Origin: Armatimonadota bacterium
GTDB lineage: Bacteria; Armatimonadota; Fimbriimonadia; Fimbriimonadales; Fimbriimonadaceae
Direction: 5' to 3'
DNA: 64,000 bases
Assembly: GCA_016125185.1 (NCBI GenBank)
Contig: WGMG01000006.1
Coordinates: forward strand, 868,001 to 932,000
The notes below the pieces were generated by a model. That model was not told the origin of the DNA. It ran no database searches and saw nothing but the letters and a program-made list of their open reading frames with translations. Below, piece by piece: positions 8,854-18,719 of the stretch. Within the stretch, counting starts at the first letter, position 1. Each line of letters starts with the position of its first letter. Position numbers and translations under genes: made by a program.

Positions 8854-11800
8854 ATGTCTAAGAACTTTGTCCATTTGCACAACCACACCGAGTATTCGCT
8901 ACTCGACGGGGCGAATCGCATCTCGGACATGGTGAAGCGAGCCAAAGAGCTTGAGATGCCCGCGATGGCGATCTCTGATCATGGCGTCATGTTTGGCGTG
9001 ATGGAGTTCTACATGGAGGCCAAGAAGGCGGGCATTAAGCCGGTCTTGGGCGTCGAAGCGTACGTGGCTCCGCGCGGCATCGATAAGCGCGACGGCCGGT
9101 CGGATCGTGAGAATTTCCATCTTCTGCTCTTGGCTAAGGACCTTGAAGGCTACCGAAACCTCTGTAAGCTATCGTCGGTCGCGGCGCTGAAAGGCTTTTA
9201 CGGCAAGCCGCGGGTCGACCACGAACTGCTGAGGAAATACAGCAAGGGCATCATCGGCACGTCGGCGTGCTTAGGTTCGGAAGTGTGCCAGGAGCTGATG
9301 AAGGGCAATTACGACCAGGCCCAATACATTGCGGGTATGTACGCCGAAATCTTTGGCAAAGAGAACTATTTCATCGAGCTTCAGGACCACGGTCTGCAGG
9401 AGCAGAGGGCGATCTACGAGCCGCTCCTGAAGATTGCCAAGGACATCGGGGTGGATACGATCGTGACGAACGACGCCCACTACCTTTGCAAGGGCGACTC
9501 GCGCCCACACGACGTGCTGCTGTGCATCCAGACGGGCGAAATGGTGGCGAACACCAAGCGCATGAAGTTTGAAACTGAGGAGTTCTATGTGAAGTCCGCG
9601 GAGGAGATGGCGGCGCTGTTCCCCGACAACACGGATGCCTTGGAGAACACGTTCAAGATCGCAGAGATGTGCAACGTCGAACTCGATAAGTCTCGTGCAC
9701 CGATGCCAAAGCCAGACGTACCGGACGGCAAGACGAGCTACGAGTACCTTCGCGAATTAGCTTTTGCGGGGTTACAAGACCGATCGAAGGATGCAGAAGA
9801 GAAGATCGAGCGGCTGGAATACGAGTTGGGTGTTATCCAGCAGACGGGATTTTCCGACTACTTCCTGCTGGTGCGCGAGTTTGCAGCGGAGACCCGAAAC
9901 CGAAACATCTTCTTTGGCGTGCGCGGCTCGGCGGCAGGTTCGTTGGTTTCGTATACGGTTGGGATCACAGACGTAGACCCGGTCGATTACGATCTGACGT
10001 TTGAACGCTTCCTTAACCCCGAGCGAATCTCGATGCCCGATATCGACATGGACTTTGAGGACGCCCGACGGGATGAGATCATCCAATGGGTGACCGAGCG
10101 GTTCGGCCAGGACCATGTGGCGCAGATCGTGACGTTTGGAACGCTGGGTGCGAAGGCGGCCATCAAGGACTGCGGGCGGGTGCTGGGCTACACGCCGCAA
10201 GAGACCGACAAGATCACGAAGCTGATTCCGGGCGTTCCGGGCATGACGCTAGACAAGGCGTACTCGGAAGTGACCGAATTTCGGCAACTGATCGAAGGCG
10301 ATGCGCGAATCAAGGACCTTTTCGACAATGCGAAATCGGTCGAGGGAATGTCGCGCAACTGCGGCGTCCATGCGGCGGGAATCGTCATCTCGAAGGACCC
10401 GTTGGTGGACTATGTGCCGCTGTACCGCGGTAACGACGGCCAGGCGGTCACGGCGTACGAAATGGGCATTCTGGAGAAGATCGGCCTGCTCAAGATGGAC
10501 TTCCTTGGCCTTTCGAACCTGACGGTTTTGGCGAAGGCAGTCGAGCACATCAAGCGAACGACCGGCAAGACGATCGAGCCTCGCGACGCCCCAGAGGAAG
10601 ACCAGAAGACGTGGGACATGCTGGCTCGGGGCGAGACGACAGGCGTCTTCCAGGTCGAAGGCGGCGGCATGACGCGCTGGCTGGTGCAACTGAAGCCGCA
10701 AAACGTACGGGAATTGGCGGCCATGATCGCGCTGTATCGGCCAGGACCGATGGGCGAAATTCCTGGCTTCATCGATACCAAGTTCGGCAAGAAACAGCCC
10801 AGCTATCTCGATGATCGGATGATCCCAATCCTCCAAGAAACGTATGGGGTTATCGTCTACCAGGACCAGGTTTTGAAGCTGGTGCAGGCGCTGGCGGGGT
10901 TCACGCTTGGCAAAGCGGACATCCTACGCCGTGCCATGGGTAAGAAGGACGCTAAGGCGATGGCCGACATGAAAGTCGAGTTCATTGCCGGAACCAACGC
11001 CAACAGCATTCCCGAATCGTCGGCGGAGAAGATTTGGGAGTTGCTTCTGCCGTTCGCAGGCTATGCCTTCAACAAAGCGCATGCGATTTGCTATGCGATT
11101 CTCAGCCACCAAACGGCGTGGCTGAAGGCCAATTACCCGGTCGAATACATGGCGGCGCTCCTCGCCGTGTACCGAACCAAGGAAGACCGCGTGACGGCGT
11201 TCATCGAGGAGTGCCGGCGCATGAAGATTCCGGTTCTGCCGCCAGACGTGAACAAGTCGGAAGCCGACTTCAGCATCGAGAAGAACGCAAAAGGCGACAT
11301 GGCGATCCGGTTCGGTTTGGGTGCGATCAAGGGTGTGGGCGACGGCATCGTCCAAGCGATCATGACCGAGCGGGCCGAGAATGGGCCGTTTATTCACCTT
11401 TACGAGTTCTGCGAGCGGATTCGCCCGTCTGGCCTCAATAAGACGGCGACGGAAGCCCTGATCAAGTCCGGTGCATTAGACAGCATCGACGACAACCGCG
11501 CGACAAGCCTGGAGTTCATGGAAGCCGCCCTCATGTTTGCCAGCGATATGACGCGCGACAAGGCGATGGGGCAGGATTCGCTGTTTGGCGGCGACGACGA
11601 TAGCTCGGTCGCGGTCTCGTATCCTTCCTTGCCCGCGGCGACGCCGCTTGAGCGGTCGGACAAGTTGGCGATGGAACGGGAAGTGATGGGCATTTACGTG
11701 TCCGATCACCCTCTGCGCGGCTTGGAGCGAGTGCTGGCCAAGCAGGCGTCGCACCAGTGTGGCGACCTCGCCGAGATGGACGAGGCGCAGTCGGTGAAGC

Positions 11801-12327
11801 TGGCGGGCGTTATCGCCTCGACGCGGTCGATCCTCACCAAATCTGGCAATCGAATGCTCTCGATGACACTGGAAGACTTCACTGGCATTGCGCCCTGCAT
11901 CGTGTTTGCGTCGTCGTACGAAAAGTACCGCGACATTCTGGTGAAGGACAAGCTCGTCGTCATCAAAGGCGAGACGATGGTCAATGAGCGTCGAGGCGAG
12001 AAGCTGACCGAAATTCGAGTCTTCGAGGCGAAGGAGTTGGACGGCGTGCTGGACATGTCCAGCGACGAGTCGCCGCAGAGTGGCTCGATCATCGTGCGAA
12101 TCTTGAAGGCGACGCAGACGGAATTGAACCGCCTGATGTTGCTCCTGAGGGACCACCCAGGCGACCACGAGGTCTTTATCCAGATCGAACCGAAGACCGA
12201 ATATCCGCCGATGCCTCTGCAGATCATGTCGAAGGCGGGCGAGATACTGGAGAGGGAAGTGAATAGGCTTTTTGGTCCGGGATCGTTCCAGATCATGCCT
12301 CATAAGGAATTTCCCAACACGTTTTAG
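8854..12327 (+). CDS. dnaE: DNA polymerase III alpha subunit (DnaE)
   Basis: The replicative polymerase catalytic subunit, 1157 residues, normal for the DnaE1 class. An N-terminal PHP domain opens with HLHNHTEYSLLDGANRI and keeps SDHGVMFGV. The palm has the catalytic aspartates in MPDIDMDF (about 394-401) and KMDFLGLSNL (about 548). Further on come the FNKAHA fingers segment, a helix-hairpin-helix region, an OB fold (VKLAGVIASTRSILTKSGN) and a C-terminal domain. There is no clear Shine-Dalgarno before the ATG. It follows the debranching gene by 61 bp. Confidence 0.98.
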   Translation: MSKNFVHLHNHTEYSLLDGANRISDMVKRAKELEMPAMAISDHGVMFGVMEFYMEAKKAGIKPVLGVEAYVAPRGIDKRDGRSDRENFHLLLLAKDLEGYRNLCKLSSVAALKGFYGKPRVDHELLRKYSKGIIGTSACLGSEVCQELMKGNYDQAQYIAGMYAEIFGKENYFIELQDHGLQEQRAIYEPLLKIAKDIGVDTIVTNDAHYLCKGDSRPHDVLLCIQTGEMVANTKRMKFETEEFYVKSAEEMAALFPDNTDALENTFKIAEMCNVELDKSRAPMPKPDVPDGKTSYEYLRELAFAGLQDRSKDAEEKIERLEYELGVIQQTGFSDYFLLVREFAAETRNRNIFFGVRGSAAGSLVSYTVGITDVDPVDYDLTFERFLNPERISMPDIDMDFEDARRDEIIQWVTERFGQDHVAQIVTFGTLGAKAAIKDCGRVLGYTPQETDKITKLIPGVPGMTLDKAYSEVTEFRQLIEGDARIKDLFDNAKSVEGMSRNCGVHAAGIVISKDPLVDYVPLYRGNDGQAVTAYEMGILEKIGLLKMDFLGLSNLTVLAKAVEHIKRTTGKTIEPRDAPEEDQKTWDMLARGETTGVFQVEGGGMTRWLVQLKPQNVRELAAMIALYRPGPMGEIPGFIDTKFGKKQPSYLDDRMIPILQETYGVIVYQDQVLKLVQALAGFTLGKADILRRAMGKKDAKAMADMKVEFIAGTNANSIPESSAEKIWELLLPFAGYAFNKAHAICYAILSHQTAWLKANYPVEYMAALLAVYRTKEDRVTAFIEECRRMKIPVLPPDVNKSEADFSIEKNAKGDMAIRFGLGAIKGVGDGIVQAIMTERAENGPFIHLYEFCERIRPSGLNKTATEALIKSGALDSIDDNRATSLEFMEAALMFASDMTRDKAMGQDSLFGGDDDSSVAVSYPSLPAATPLERSDKLAMEREVMGIYVSDHPLRGLERVLAKQASHQCGDLAEMDEAQSVKLAGVIASTRSILTKSGNRMLSMTLEDFTGIAPCIVFASSYEKYRDILVKDKLVVIKGETMVNERRGEKLTEIRVFEAKELDGVLDMSSDESPQSGSIIVRILKATQTELNRLMLLLRDHPGDHEVFIQIEPKTEYPPMPLQIMSKAGEILEREVNRLFGPGSFQIMPHKEFPNTF

Positions 12328-12352
12328 CGTTTCGAGTATCTTAAGGTTAGTG

Positions 12353-13093
12353 ATGCGAATATTTATGATCGTTCCGATGCTTTGCCTTTCGATGGCGGCG
12401 CTTGCTGCGGATAGCTTCGATCTGCAGGTGGCCAATATCGAGTTGCTGCAGGATAAGAACATCCAAAAGGAAGTCAAAATCACGACAGCCCAGCACAGCA
12501 AACTGGAATCGCTGGCTCAGGCATACAACAACAAAACCAAGGCGAAAGTTGAGGAGTACCAGAAGGCTAAGAAGGGTATCGACGGCGACTTTCAGCGGTT
12601 TATGCTCCAACAGCACGATGAGCTTCGAACCAATGTTTTGAAGGAGCTTTCGGCCGCCCAGTTGAAGCGGTTGCGAGAGATCACTCTTCAGGCCGTCGGT
12701 CCGCGCGCCCTGCTTGATAAGGCGGTGGCGAAGAAGGTCGGCATGAGCGACGCGGAGTTTACGAAGTTCCGAGCCGCCATCGTCGAAGGCGATCAGAAGA
12801 TCGCCAAGATCAAGAAGCAGGTTTCGGACAAAATTCGACCCAAGTACGCCAATGTGCAGAAGCCGAAGACCAAGGAAGAGGCCGAAAAGCTTCAGGCGAG
12901 CCTGAACAAAGATTTGGAAAGCGAGATGCACAAGCACGACGCCGAGATGAAGACGATCATCGCCGAGTCGGAAAAGAAGACGGCGGCGATTGTGAAGAAG
13001 GAGTATCTCCAGCGTCTGAAGGACTTGATGGGTACGCCGTTCCTGCCGCCGAAGTCGTCTGCTTTTGCTCCGAAGGGAAACGGTAAGGGTTGA
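12353..13093 (+). CDS. secreted lysine-rich coiled-coil protein of unknown role
   Basis: About 246 residues from the ATG at 12353, chosen because a signal peptide follows at once (MRIFMIVPMLCLSMAALAAD, cleavage after ALA). A longer in-frame start lies inside dnaE. The mature part is almost all charged helix (EVKITTAQHSKLESL, IAKIKKQVSDKI) and should form coiled coils. The segment LSAAQLKRLREITLQAVGPRALL resembles the 'LTPEQ.KRL.QI..Q..GP.AL' pattern of secreted planctomycete proteins and, loosely, Spy/CpxP chaperones. A periplasmic role is inferred. It ends one base into the trpA start codon overlap. Confidence 0.7.
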   Translation: MRIFMIVPMLCLSMAALAADSFDLQVANIELLQDKNIQKEVKITTAQHSKLESLAQAYNNKTKAKVEEYQKAKKGIDGDFQRFMLQQHDELRTNVLKELSAAQLKRLREITLQAVGPRALLDKAVAKKVGMSDAEFTKFRAAIVEGDQKIAKIKKQVSDKIRPKYANVQKPKTKEEAEKLQASLNKDLESEMHKHDAEMKTIIAESEKKTAAIVKKEYLQRLKDLMGTPFLPPKSSAFAPKGNGKG

Positions 13094-13875
13094 CGATCCA
13101 CGATAAGTTTTCCGAGTTGCGCCAGAGGGGCGAGAAAGCCCTGGTGTGCTTCTTCACCGCTGGCGACCAGCCGCTTGAAGACCTACCGGCGATTGTCGCA
13201 CTGCTGGAGTCCAGTGGGGCCGACGTGATCGAGATTGGCATTCCTTTTAGCGACCCTTTTGGCGAGGGGCCGACGATTCAGGCCTCGAGCCAGCGAGCGC
13301 TCGACCAAGGTGTGACGCTGACCGGAATTCTTGAGGCGATTGCGAAGTGCAATGCGAGCATTCCGCTCGTGACGATGGGCTACTACAATCCAATCCTTCG
13401 GTTCGGGTTAGACGATTTCGCCAAGAAGTCGAAGGAAGTCGGGAGCACGGGAACCATCGTGTCCGACTTGGTGCCGGACGAGGCGGGCGAATGGGATAAG
13501 GCGTGCGCCGCTAACGGCATTGAGACGATCTATCTCGTTGCGCCGACTTCGACCGATGAGCGCATCAACCAGGTTGCGGGTCAATCGACCGGCTTTGTTT
13601 ACGTTGTGTCGCGAACGGGCGTGACGGGAGCCGAGTCGGCGGTTCCTCCGGAGATCAGCCAGCTAGTGCGGAAAGTCAAGGCTTTGACCGATAAGCCAGC
13701 CTGCGTCGGGTTCGGCATTTCGACACCGGACCATGTTCGGCTCGTGTGTCAGGAAGCGGACGGCGCGGTGGTTGGATCGGCGGTTGTCGCCAAACTTCAT
13801 CAGCATTGGGGGCATCCCGACGAACGGTCGAAGATTGCGGAGTATATTCGCTCCCTGAAAGACGCAACCGCTTAG
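13090..13875 (+). CDS. trpA: tryptophan synthase alpha subunit with Glu at the Asp60 site
   Basis: TrpA converts indole-3-glycerol phosphate to indole, which is passed to TrpB. The 261-residue TIM barrel keeps ADVIEIGIPFSDP (catalytic Glu48, E. coli Glu49), the loop-6 region SRTGVTGAES and GFGISTPDHV. The second catalytic residue, normally Asp in ADGPTIQ, is Glu59 here (GEGPTIQ). It begins with TTG, overlapping the TGA of the preceding gene, so coupled translation is likely. No trpB or other trp gene is in the window. The end overlaps the next convergent gene by 4 nt. Confidence 0.95.
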   Translation: MTIHDKFSELRQRGEKALVCFFTAGDQPLEDLPAIVALLESSGADVIEIGIPFSDPFGEGPTIQASSQRALDQGVTLTGILEAIAKCNASIPLVTMGYYNPILRFGLDDFAKKSKEVGSTGTIVSDLVPDEAGEWDKACAANGIETIYLVAPTSTDERINQVAGQSTGFVYVVSRTGVTGAESAVPPEISQLVRKVKALTDKPACVGFGISTPDHVRLVCQEADGAVVGSAVVAKLHQHWGHPDERSKIAEYIRSLKDATA

Positions 13876-14681
13876 GCGACGTTCTTAAGGTTCGTGATGG
13901 CCTCGTCGAGGAGGCTGGCAACGCGCTTGGCGCGCATTCCCATTGCCTGAATGAGGGCGATCTGTTCGATGCGATCGGTCTTCACGATGTAGGGCCACGG
14001 TTCAAGGCTGACGGCCGCACTCTGGGCCGCCATGGTCGCGACCTCGGTCGCGCCGATGATGAGCTTTTCTTCTTTGGTTAAATCGAAGTCTTTCGGACCT
14101 TGGAGAGCGATGGTGAGCTCCCGCGTGAGGTTCCACGCCTTGGCGAGCTTGCCGGCGTCTTCGCGAATTGTCCGTCCGACGACGTTCTTATAGGCATCGG
14201 AAATGGGGACCTGTCGGAACTGCGCTACGGACGCCGCATTTTCAAACTCTTCCGAGTATTGGCGGGCGACTAGGCTGTAGGCGAGGGTCGAAAAGAGCGC
14301 AAATGCCGATGCGCGCACCTGCATTTCGGAGTTGACCGAAGTGAAATCCTGTTCGAGGGCCGAAGGCGTGAGAACGGCGATGACCATACTGCCCAGCGAC
14401 ATGTGGTTTGCCGAAACCGTTTTCGACTTAACTCGTGAACCCGAAATCCAAAGGTCGCAAGCAATGGCAAGCTGGGTGAGGGACCGAGCGCCGCACTGCT
14501 GAACGATGTGAATGAGCTGGCCTTCGAAGCCAATCATCTCGCAAACCATGCCAACGGTTTTAGTGACCAAAAGGTCGGACGCGAGCACCGTGAGGGTCGA
14601 GCGTGAATCCTGAATACCGCTGCTCTGCACGAGCAGAGTTGCCGCAGTCGGTGGCAGCGGGGCAACATTAGCTGTAGTCAT
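13872..14681 (-). CDS. unknown protein, possibly a divergent HDOD-type domain
   Basis: A 269-residue, mostly helical soluble protein without signal peptide. The start (VAPLPPTAATLLV) and the following helices (VLASDLLVTKTVGMVCEMI, IVQQCGARSLTQLAIACDLW) have the rhythm of HDOD domains, which begin with a PxLP element and sit in signalling proteins, but the conserved 'DP.L..K.L..AN' core is not evident. I therefore do not assign a function. It stands alone on the - strand, convergent with trpA and divergent from the L31 gene. Confidence 0.55.
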   Translation of the reverse strand: MTTANVAPLPPTAATLLVQSSGIQDSRSTLTVLASDLLVTKTVGMVCEMIGFEGQLIHIVQQCGARSLTQLAIACDLWISGSRVKSKTVSANHMSLGSMVIAVLTPSALEQDFTSVNSEMQVRASAFALFSTLAYSLVARQYSEEFENAASVAQFRQVPISDAYKNVVGRTIREDAGKLAKAWNLTRELTIALQGPKDFDLTKEEKLIIGATEVATMAAQSAAVSLEPWPYIVKTDRIEQIALIQAMGMRAKRVASLLDEAITNLKNVA

Positions 14682-14755
14682 TTGGTTTAGATTCCCTCAA
14701 TCCTGTTATTGTTGTCGGGTATTCGGAACCGATTCTAAAGGGAGATTGTTTCAGG

Positions 14756-14761
14756 TATAAT
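14756..14761 (+). promoter_or_regulatory. putative -10 element upstream of the L31 gene
   Basis: A perfect TATAAT lies 20 bp before the L31 start, in an A/T-rich stretch between divergent genes. The position 17 bp upstream (TTCTAA) is a poor -35, so the call rests on the -10 hexamer and its place. GGAG precedes the ATG by a few bases. Confidence 0.4.
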
Positions 14762-14781
14762 CTTCCCTCGCTGGAGCAACA

Positions 14782-15033
14782 ATGAAAGAAGGCCTACATC
14801 CGACCCTTTATCCGATTTTGTACGTTGACGGAGAACACAAATTTACGGGCGTCTCGACCATGAAGTCGAATGCCACCGAAGTCGTGAATGGAGTTGAGCA
14901 CTACGTGGTCAACTTGGAAATCAGTGCCTTCAGCCATCCGTTTTACACTGGTCAGAAGAAATTGGTCGACACCGCCGGACGCGTCGAGAAGTTTATGCGA
15001 CGATACGGCCAGCAGACGGGCAACAAGTCGTAA
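14782..15033 (+). CDS. rpmE: 50S ribosomal protein L31, cysteine-free (type B-like)
   Basis: An 83-residue bL31. It opens MKEGLHPTLYPILYVDG and ends with the family signature HPFYTGQKKLVDTAGRVEKF. It contains no cysteine, so it lacks the zinc site of the C+ form, and it has the extra residues around NGVEHYVVNLEIS typical of type B paralogues. In many bacteria such C- forms are used under zinc limitation. Whether this genome has a second L31 cannot be seen here. A TATAAT and GGAG sit upstream. Confidence 0.93.
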   Translation: MKEGLHPTLYPILYVDGEHKFTGVSTMKSNATEVVNGVEHYVVNLEISAFSHPFYTGQKKLVDTAGRVEKFMRRYGQQTGNKS

Positions 15034-15086
15034 GCGCGTTCGCCCAACTGTTGCTTTAGTACGACCCCACAGTCAGTTTTGGTACT

Positions 15087-15965
15087 ATGCGCCTCTCCAA
15101 AACCGTTGGTGTAGCCCTAGCCGTTATTGCGGTAGGGTTACTTTTGTACGGGGTCGAAGCCGTCCGCGTGCGTGGTGAGGCGGGCGGACTATCCAAGTCG
15201 ATCTCTCCAGCTTATTGGCTCGACCGCGCCGCTGGTCGCGACCTTTTTGATCCTGACAAGCGAATTTTCTATAAGGGTGTGCGCGAGCGCAACGAAGTGT
15301 GCATCACCTTCGACGACGGTCCCCACCCGCTTTCCTGTCTCTCCATTCTCTCCACTCTGAAGGAGAAAAAAGTCACGGCGACCTTTTTTGTGGTGGGTCG
15401 TCAGGTGGATGGCAACCCCGATTTGGTCAAGCTGATCGCCCAGGAAGGGCATGAGATTGGGAATCACACATACGACCATGTGCGGTTGGACAAGTTGACG
15501 CGCGAGCAGGTTTACGACCAGATCGACGAATGCGACAAGGCGGTCGAGCGCGCTACTGGCCTTCGGATGGTGCTTTTCCGTCCGCCCGGCATGCGCTACA
15601 GCGATACGGTTCTCTCGGTCGTCCACCAGAAGCAGGACTTGATGGTTCACTGGGTCATCGGTGCGAAGGACTTTATCGGCACGGTTCCGTCCGAGGAACT
15701 CACGTCTGAGCAACAAAAGATGCCGGACATCACGCCGGAGAAGATTATTCAGTACGTGGAGAAGCAGTTGCGCCCAGGCGCGATCATTCTTCTGCACGAC
15801 AATCCGGTCACCGCGGCGGCTCTGCCAAAGCTGATAGACATGGTGCGCTCCAAGGGCTACGAGTTCAAGTCGTGCCAGGAAATGATGAGCGAGCTGCCCC
15901 AGCACGTGGTTTTCGATCCGAACCCACCGGCCAACGCCACCGCGACCGTCGTAAGCCATAATTAG
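15087..15965 (+). CDS. membrane-anchored polysaccharide deacetylase (NodB domain, CE4)
   Basis: A 292-residue protein with an N-terminal hydrophobic anchor (residues about 6-22) and a NodB-homology domain. Motif 1 is TFDDGPHP (Asp76 and Asp77), motif 2 is HEIGNHTYDH (His127 and His131 as metal ligands), and motif 3 is RPPGMRYSD. Family CE4 enzymes remove N-acetyl groups from peptidoglycan, chitin or similar polymers; the actual substrate is unknown. It would act on the outer face of the inner membrane. It precedes glyA by 3 bp and may share its transcript. Confidence 0.9.
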   Translation: MRLSKTVGVALAVIAVGLLLYGVEAVRVRGEAGGLSKSISPAYWLDRAAGRDLFDPDKRIFYKGVRERNEVCITFDDGPHPLSCLSILSTLKEKKVTATFFVVGRQVDGNPDLVKLIAQEGHEIGNHTYDHVRLDKLTREQVYDQIDECDKAVERATGLRMVLFRPPGMRYSDTVLSVVHQKQDLMVHWVIGAKDFIGTVPSEELTSEQQKMPDITPEKIIQYVEKQLRPGAIILLHDNPVTAAALPKLIDMVRSKGYEFKSCQEMMSELPQHVVFDPNPPANATATVVSHN

Positions 15966-15968
15966 GGA

Positions 15969-17228
15969 ATGGCTTCGGCTCACCCTCATCGAGTTCCTCT
16001 TCAAGAAAGCGACCCAACGATCTTCAATCTGATCGAGCAGGAAGAGGCTCGGCAAGAGCGTAACCTCGAACTCATTGCCTCGGAAAACATTGCGTCGCTA
16101 GCTGTGCGCCAGGCGATGGGGAGCGTGCTGACGGATAAGTACGCCGAGGGGCTTCCCGGTAAGCGGTACTACGGCGGATGCGAGATTGTGGACCAGGTCG
16201 AGCAGTTGGCGATCGACCGGGTGAAAGAGCTTTATGGGGCGGAGCACGCTAATGTTCAGCCGCACTCTGGCGCATCGGCCAACATGGCCGTGTATTTGGC
16301 CATGCTGAAGCCTGGCGACACGCTGATGGGCATGAACCTGTCGCAAGGCGGCCACCTCACGCATGGCTCGCCGGTGACGTTCAGCGGGCAGTATTACAAC
16401 ATCGTGGCATACGGCGTATCGCCCGAGACCGAGCAGATCGACTACGACGAGTTCCGCAAGGCGGCGCTGGAGCACAAGCCAAAGTTGATCGTCAGCGGAG
16501 CGTCGGCGTACTCGCGAAAATTCGACTTCAAGCGCATTCGCGAGATTGCCGACGAGGTTGGAGCCCTCCACATGTGTGACATGGCCCACTATTCCGGCCT
16601 GATCGCCGCCGGTGAGTATCCAAACCCGGTTCCGTACGCCGACTTCGTCACCTCGACCACGCACAAGTCGATCCGTGGTCCGCGCGGCGGCATCATTCTG
16701 TGCCGCGAGCAGTACGCCAAGGATATCGATAAGTCGGTGTTTCCCGGCATTCAAGGTGGTCCGTTGATGCATGTGATCGCGGCGAAAGCGGTGGCGTTTG
16801 GCGAGGCTCTCCGACCGGAATTCAAGACGTATCAGCGACAGATTCGCCTCAATGCGGCGGCCCTTGCCGAGGCGCTGATTGAGAACGGATTCCGTATCGT
16901 GAGCGGCGGCACGGATTCGCACCTGATGCTGGTTGACCTTCGACCGTACGGCGTGACGGGCAAAACGGCGCAGATCGCGCTAGATGAAGCAGGCATCACC
17001 ACCAACAAGAACTCGATTCCGTTCGACCCCGAGAAGATGTTCGTGACGAGCGGCATTCGGTTGGGCACACCAGCAGTAACCACGCGCGGCATGAAGGAGC
17101 CAGAGATGAAGGAAATCGCTGGCTTCATTGCAGCGGCGCTGAAGGTTCACGACCAGCCCGAAAAGCTTCACGAGGTCAAGCAACAGGTGATCGGGCTGAC
17201 CAAGCGGTTCCCGATTCACATCTTCTAG
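15969..17228 (+). CDS. glyA: serine hydroxymethyltransferase
   Basis: A 419-residue PLP enzyme that interconverts serine and glycine and makes 5,10-methylene-tetrahydrofolate. Signatures: [40 protein letters not shown], and the PLP lysine Lys233 in [12 protein letters not shown]. Length is normal and all motifs are intact. It starts 3 bp after the deacetylase gene and converges on the membrane protein gene 3 bp downstream. Confidence 0.98.
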   Translation: MASAHPHRVPLQESDPTIFNLIEQEEARQERNLELIASENIASLAVRQAMGSVLTDKYAEGLPGKRYYGGCEIVDQVEQLAIDRVKELYGAEHANVQPHSGASANMAVYLAMLKPGDTLMGMNLSQGGHLTHGSPVTFSGQYYNIVAYGVSPETEQIDYDEFRKAALEHKPKLIVSGASAYSRKFDFKRIREIADEVGALHMCDMAHYSGLIAAGEYPNPVPYADFVTSTTHKSIRGPRGGIILCREQYAKDIDKSVFPGIQGGPLMHVIAAKAVAFGEALRPEFKTYQRQIRLNAAALAEALIENGFRIVSGGTDSHLMLVDLRPYGVTGKTAQIALDEAGITTNKNSIPFDPEKMFVTSGIRLGTPAVTTRGMKEPEMKEIAGFIAAALKVHDQPEKLHEVKQQVIGLTKRFPIHIF

Positions 17229-17231
17229 TCG

Positions 17232-18719
17232 CTAGGGCACGAACTCGTAGATTCGCGCGTGGTCGTCTTCGTATCGGAGCTTCACGTGCGGGTCTTGCTT
17301 GAGTTCGGTTTGGATGGCTTCGCCCCAGTGTCGGCCGACGATCATCCATTTGGTTTTGAGGTCGCGCGGCCAGACGGTCGAAATCGGCTCTTCCTTGTCG
17401 GGCACGATCAGCGGATTGTATTTGCTGGTCTTGCCGAGATCGCGGCCCGAGGCGTTGATGGTCATCATCCAGTAGGTTTCAGGGCTGTAAGTGTATTGGA
17501 AAATCGGGTCGAAACCGCCAAAGAATCGGTTGTGTTTGTCCCAATAGAACAAGGGGCCGAAGTCGGACCAGACCGCTTGCCCGACCAATTCGCCGGGTTG
17601 GGTATGGTCGATCAGCCAGTTAGCAGCCCCGCGAAAGTCGGTGGCGTTCTTGGGATGAGTCCGCTCGGCGTTCTGCCAGCCCATCATGATCAGCACGTAG
17701 GTGAAATGGATGCCAAAGATAACGGCGGTGAACTTGCGGAGATCGGGGCAGAGGTGGAAGAGCAGCAGGGCAGTGAGGATCGTGAACGGCGCAAACTGGT
17801 CGATCCCCCGACGGGTGATGGCGAACGAGAGAACGAGGGCGGCGAGGACAACTCCGAAGGCGGCCCACATGGCGGCCGGGCTCTTTTCTTTGCTCCGGAA
17901 TCGCAGAGCCGTCGCGGCTCCAACGGCAAGCACGATCAGCGGGCTCATGTAGGCGCGCAGGAAGTAGGGCCAATTGGTGCGGTCGAGCTCAACGCCGAAA
18001 TTCTTGACCTCACCGGCTCGACGAACCTGCATGAGATCGAGAAGCTGAACCTTCATGAGATGAAGACCGTCGGGAATGCCGGGACGGATAATGGCGACGG
18101 ACAGGGCGACGATTAGGCAGGAGAGTTCGGTCCAGAGGTTCCACTCTTTCTTGACAAAGCCTCGGTGCAGGAATGTGATTCCGCCGACCATGATGACCAT
18201 GTAGCAGAGGGTCGGATGGAAGAGCCCCAGGAAGAAGGATGCGCCGACCGCGAGCCAGGGTGCTTCGGAAATGATAGCGGCGAAGACGAGCACCAGTAGG
18301 GCGGCGGAGAGGACCTGCGGGCGCACGGTTTCCATGCGCGTAAAGTAGCCTAGCGAGGCGGGAAGCATGACGAGGCCATACCAGTGGCTCATGCCAAGGC
18401 GAATCACCGCCCAGCGGCTGATGAGCAGGTTCAACAGCATCAGGTAGCCAGGCCCGGCTATGAGGATGAGCACTTTGTCGCCCAAGGCCGTCAGGGGCGC
18501 AAGGAGGACGTGGAAGCCCCACCAAAGATCGGAGTTGTACTGGCTAGCGACACTGTAGTGGACCCACGGAAATGGTCGGAAAAAGATGCCGTGGTTCCAG
18601 TAGACCGAGGCGTGGGCCAGGTGGTAGAAATTGTCTCCGTCGTAGACGAATTGGCAGTACCAGCAGGTCGCCACGACTAGTAGCAACGCTGCTCCGAGGT
18701 AGGAGAGAAAGGCCCTCAA
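17232..18719 (-). CDS. multi-pass membrane protein, GT-C glycosyltransferase-like
   Basis: A 495-residue protein with about ten hydrophobic segments and a soluble C-terminal part. Just after the first membrane segment comes FVYDGDNFYHLAHA, which resembles the first-loop acidic motif (D-x-D and a following His/Tyr) of GT-C enzymes using lipid-linked sugars. The C-terminal region (WLIDHTQPGELVGQAVWSDF) is like the extracytoplasmic domain seen in such proteins. Transfer of a sugar to lipid or protein is inference. Its start overlaps the MFS transporter stop by 4 nt. Confidence 0.6.
   Translation of the reverse strand: MRAFLSYLGAALLLVVATCWYCQFVYDGDNFYHLAHASVYWNHGIFFRPFPWVHYSVASQYNSDLWWGFHVLLAPLTALGDKVLILIAGPGYLMLLNLLISRWAVIRLGMSHWYGLVMLPASLGYFTRMETVRPQVLSAALLVLVFAAIISEAPWLAVGASFFLGLFHPTLCYMVIMVGGITFLHRGFVKKEWNLWTELSCLIVALSVAIIRPGIPDGLHLMKVQLLDLMQVRRAGEVKNFGVELDRTNWPYFLRAYMSPLIVLAVGAATALRFRSKEKSPAAMWAAFGVVLAALVLSFAITRRGIDQFAPFTILTALLLFHLCPDLRKFTAVIFGIHFTYVLIMMGWQNAERTHPKNATDFRGAANWLIDHTQPGELVGQAVWSDFGPLFYWDKHNRFFGGFDPIFQYTYSPETYWMMTINASGRDLGKTSKYNPLIVPDKEEPISTVWPRDLKTKWMIVGRHWGEAIQTELKQDPHVKLRYEDDHARIYEFVP

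Noticed and set aside
7734-8945. 403-codon open frame on the - strand
   Set aside because: It lies opposite the glycogen debranching gene, whose motifs are complete, and its product has no recognisable domain.
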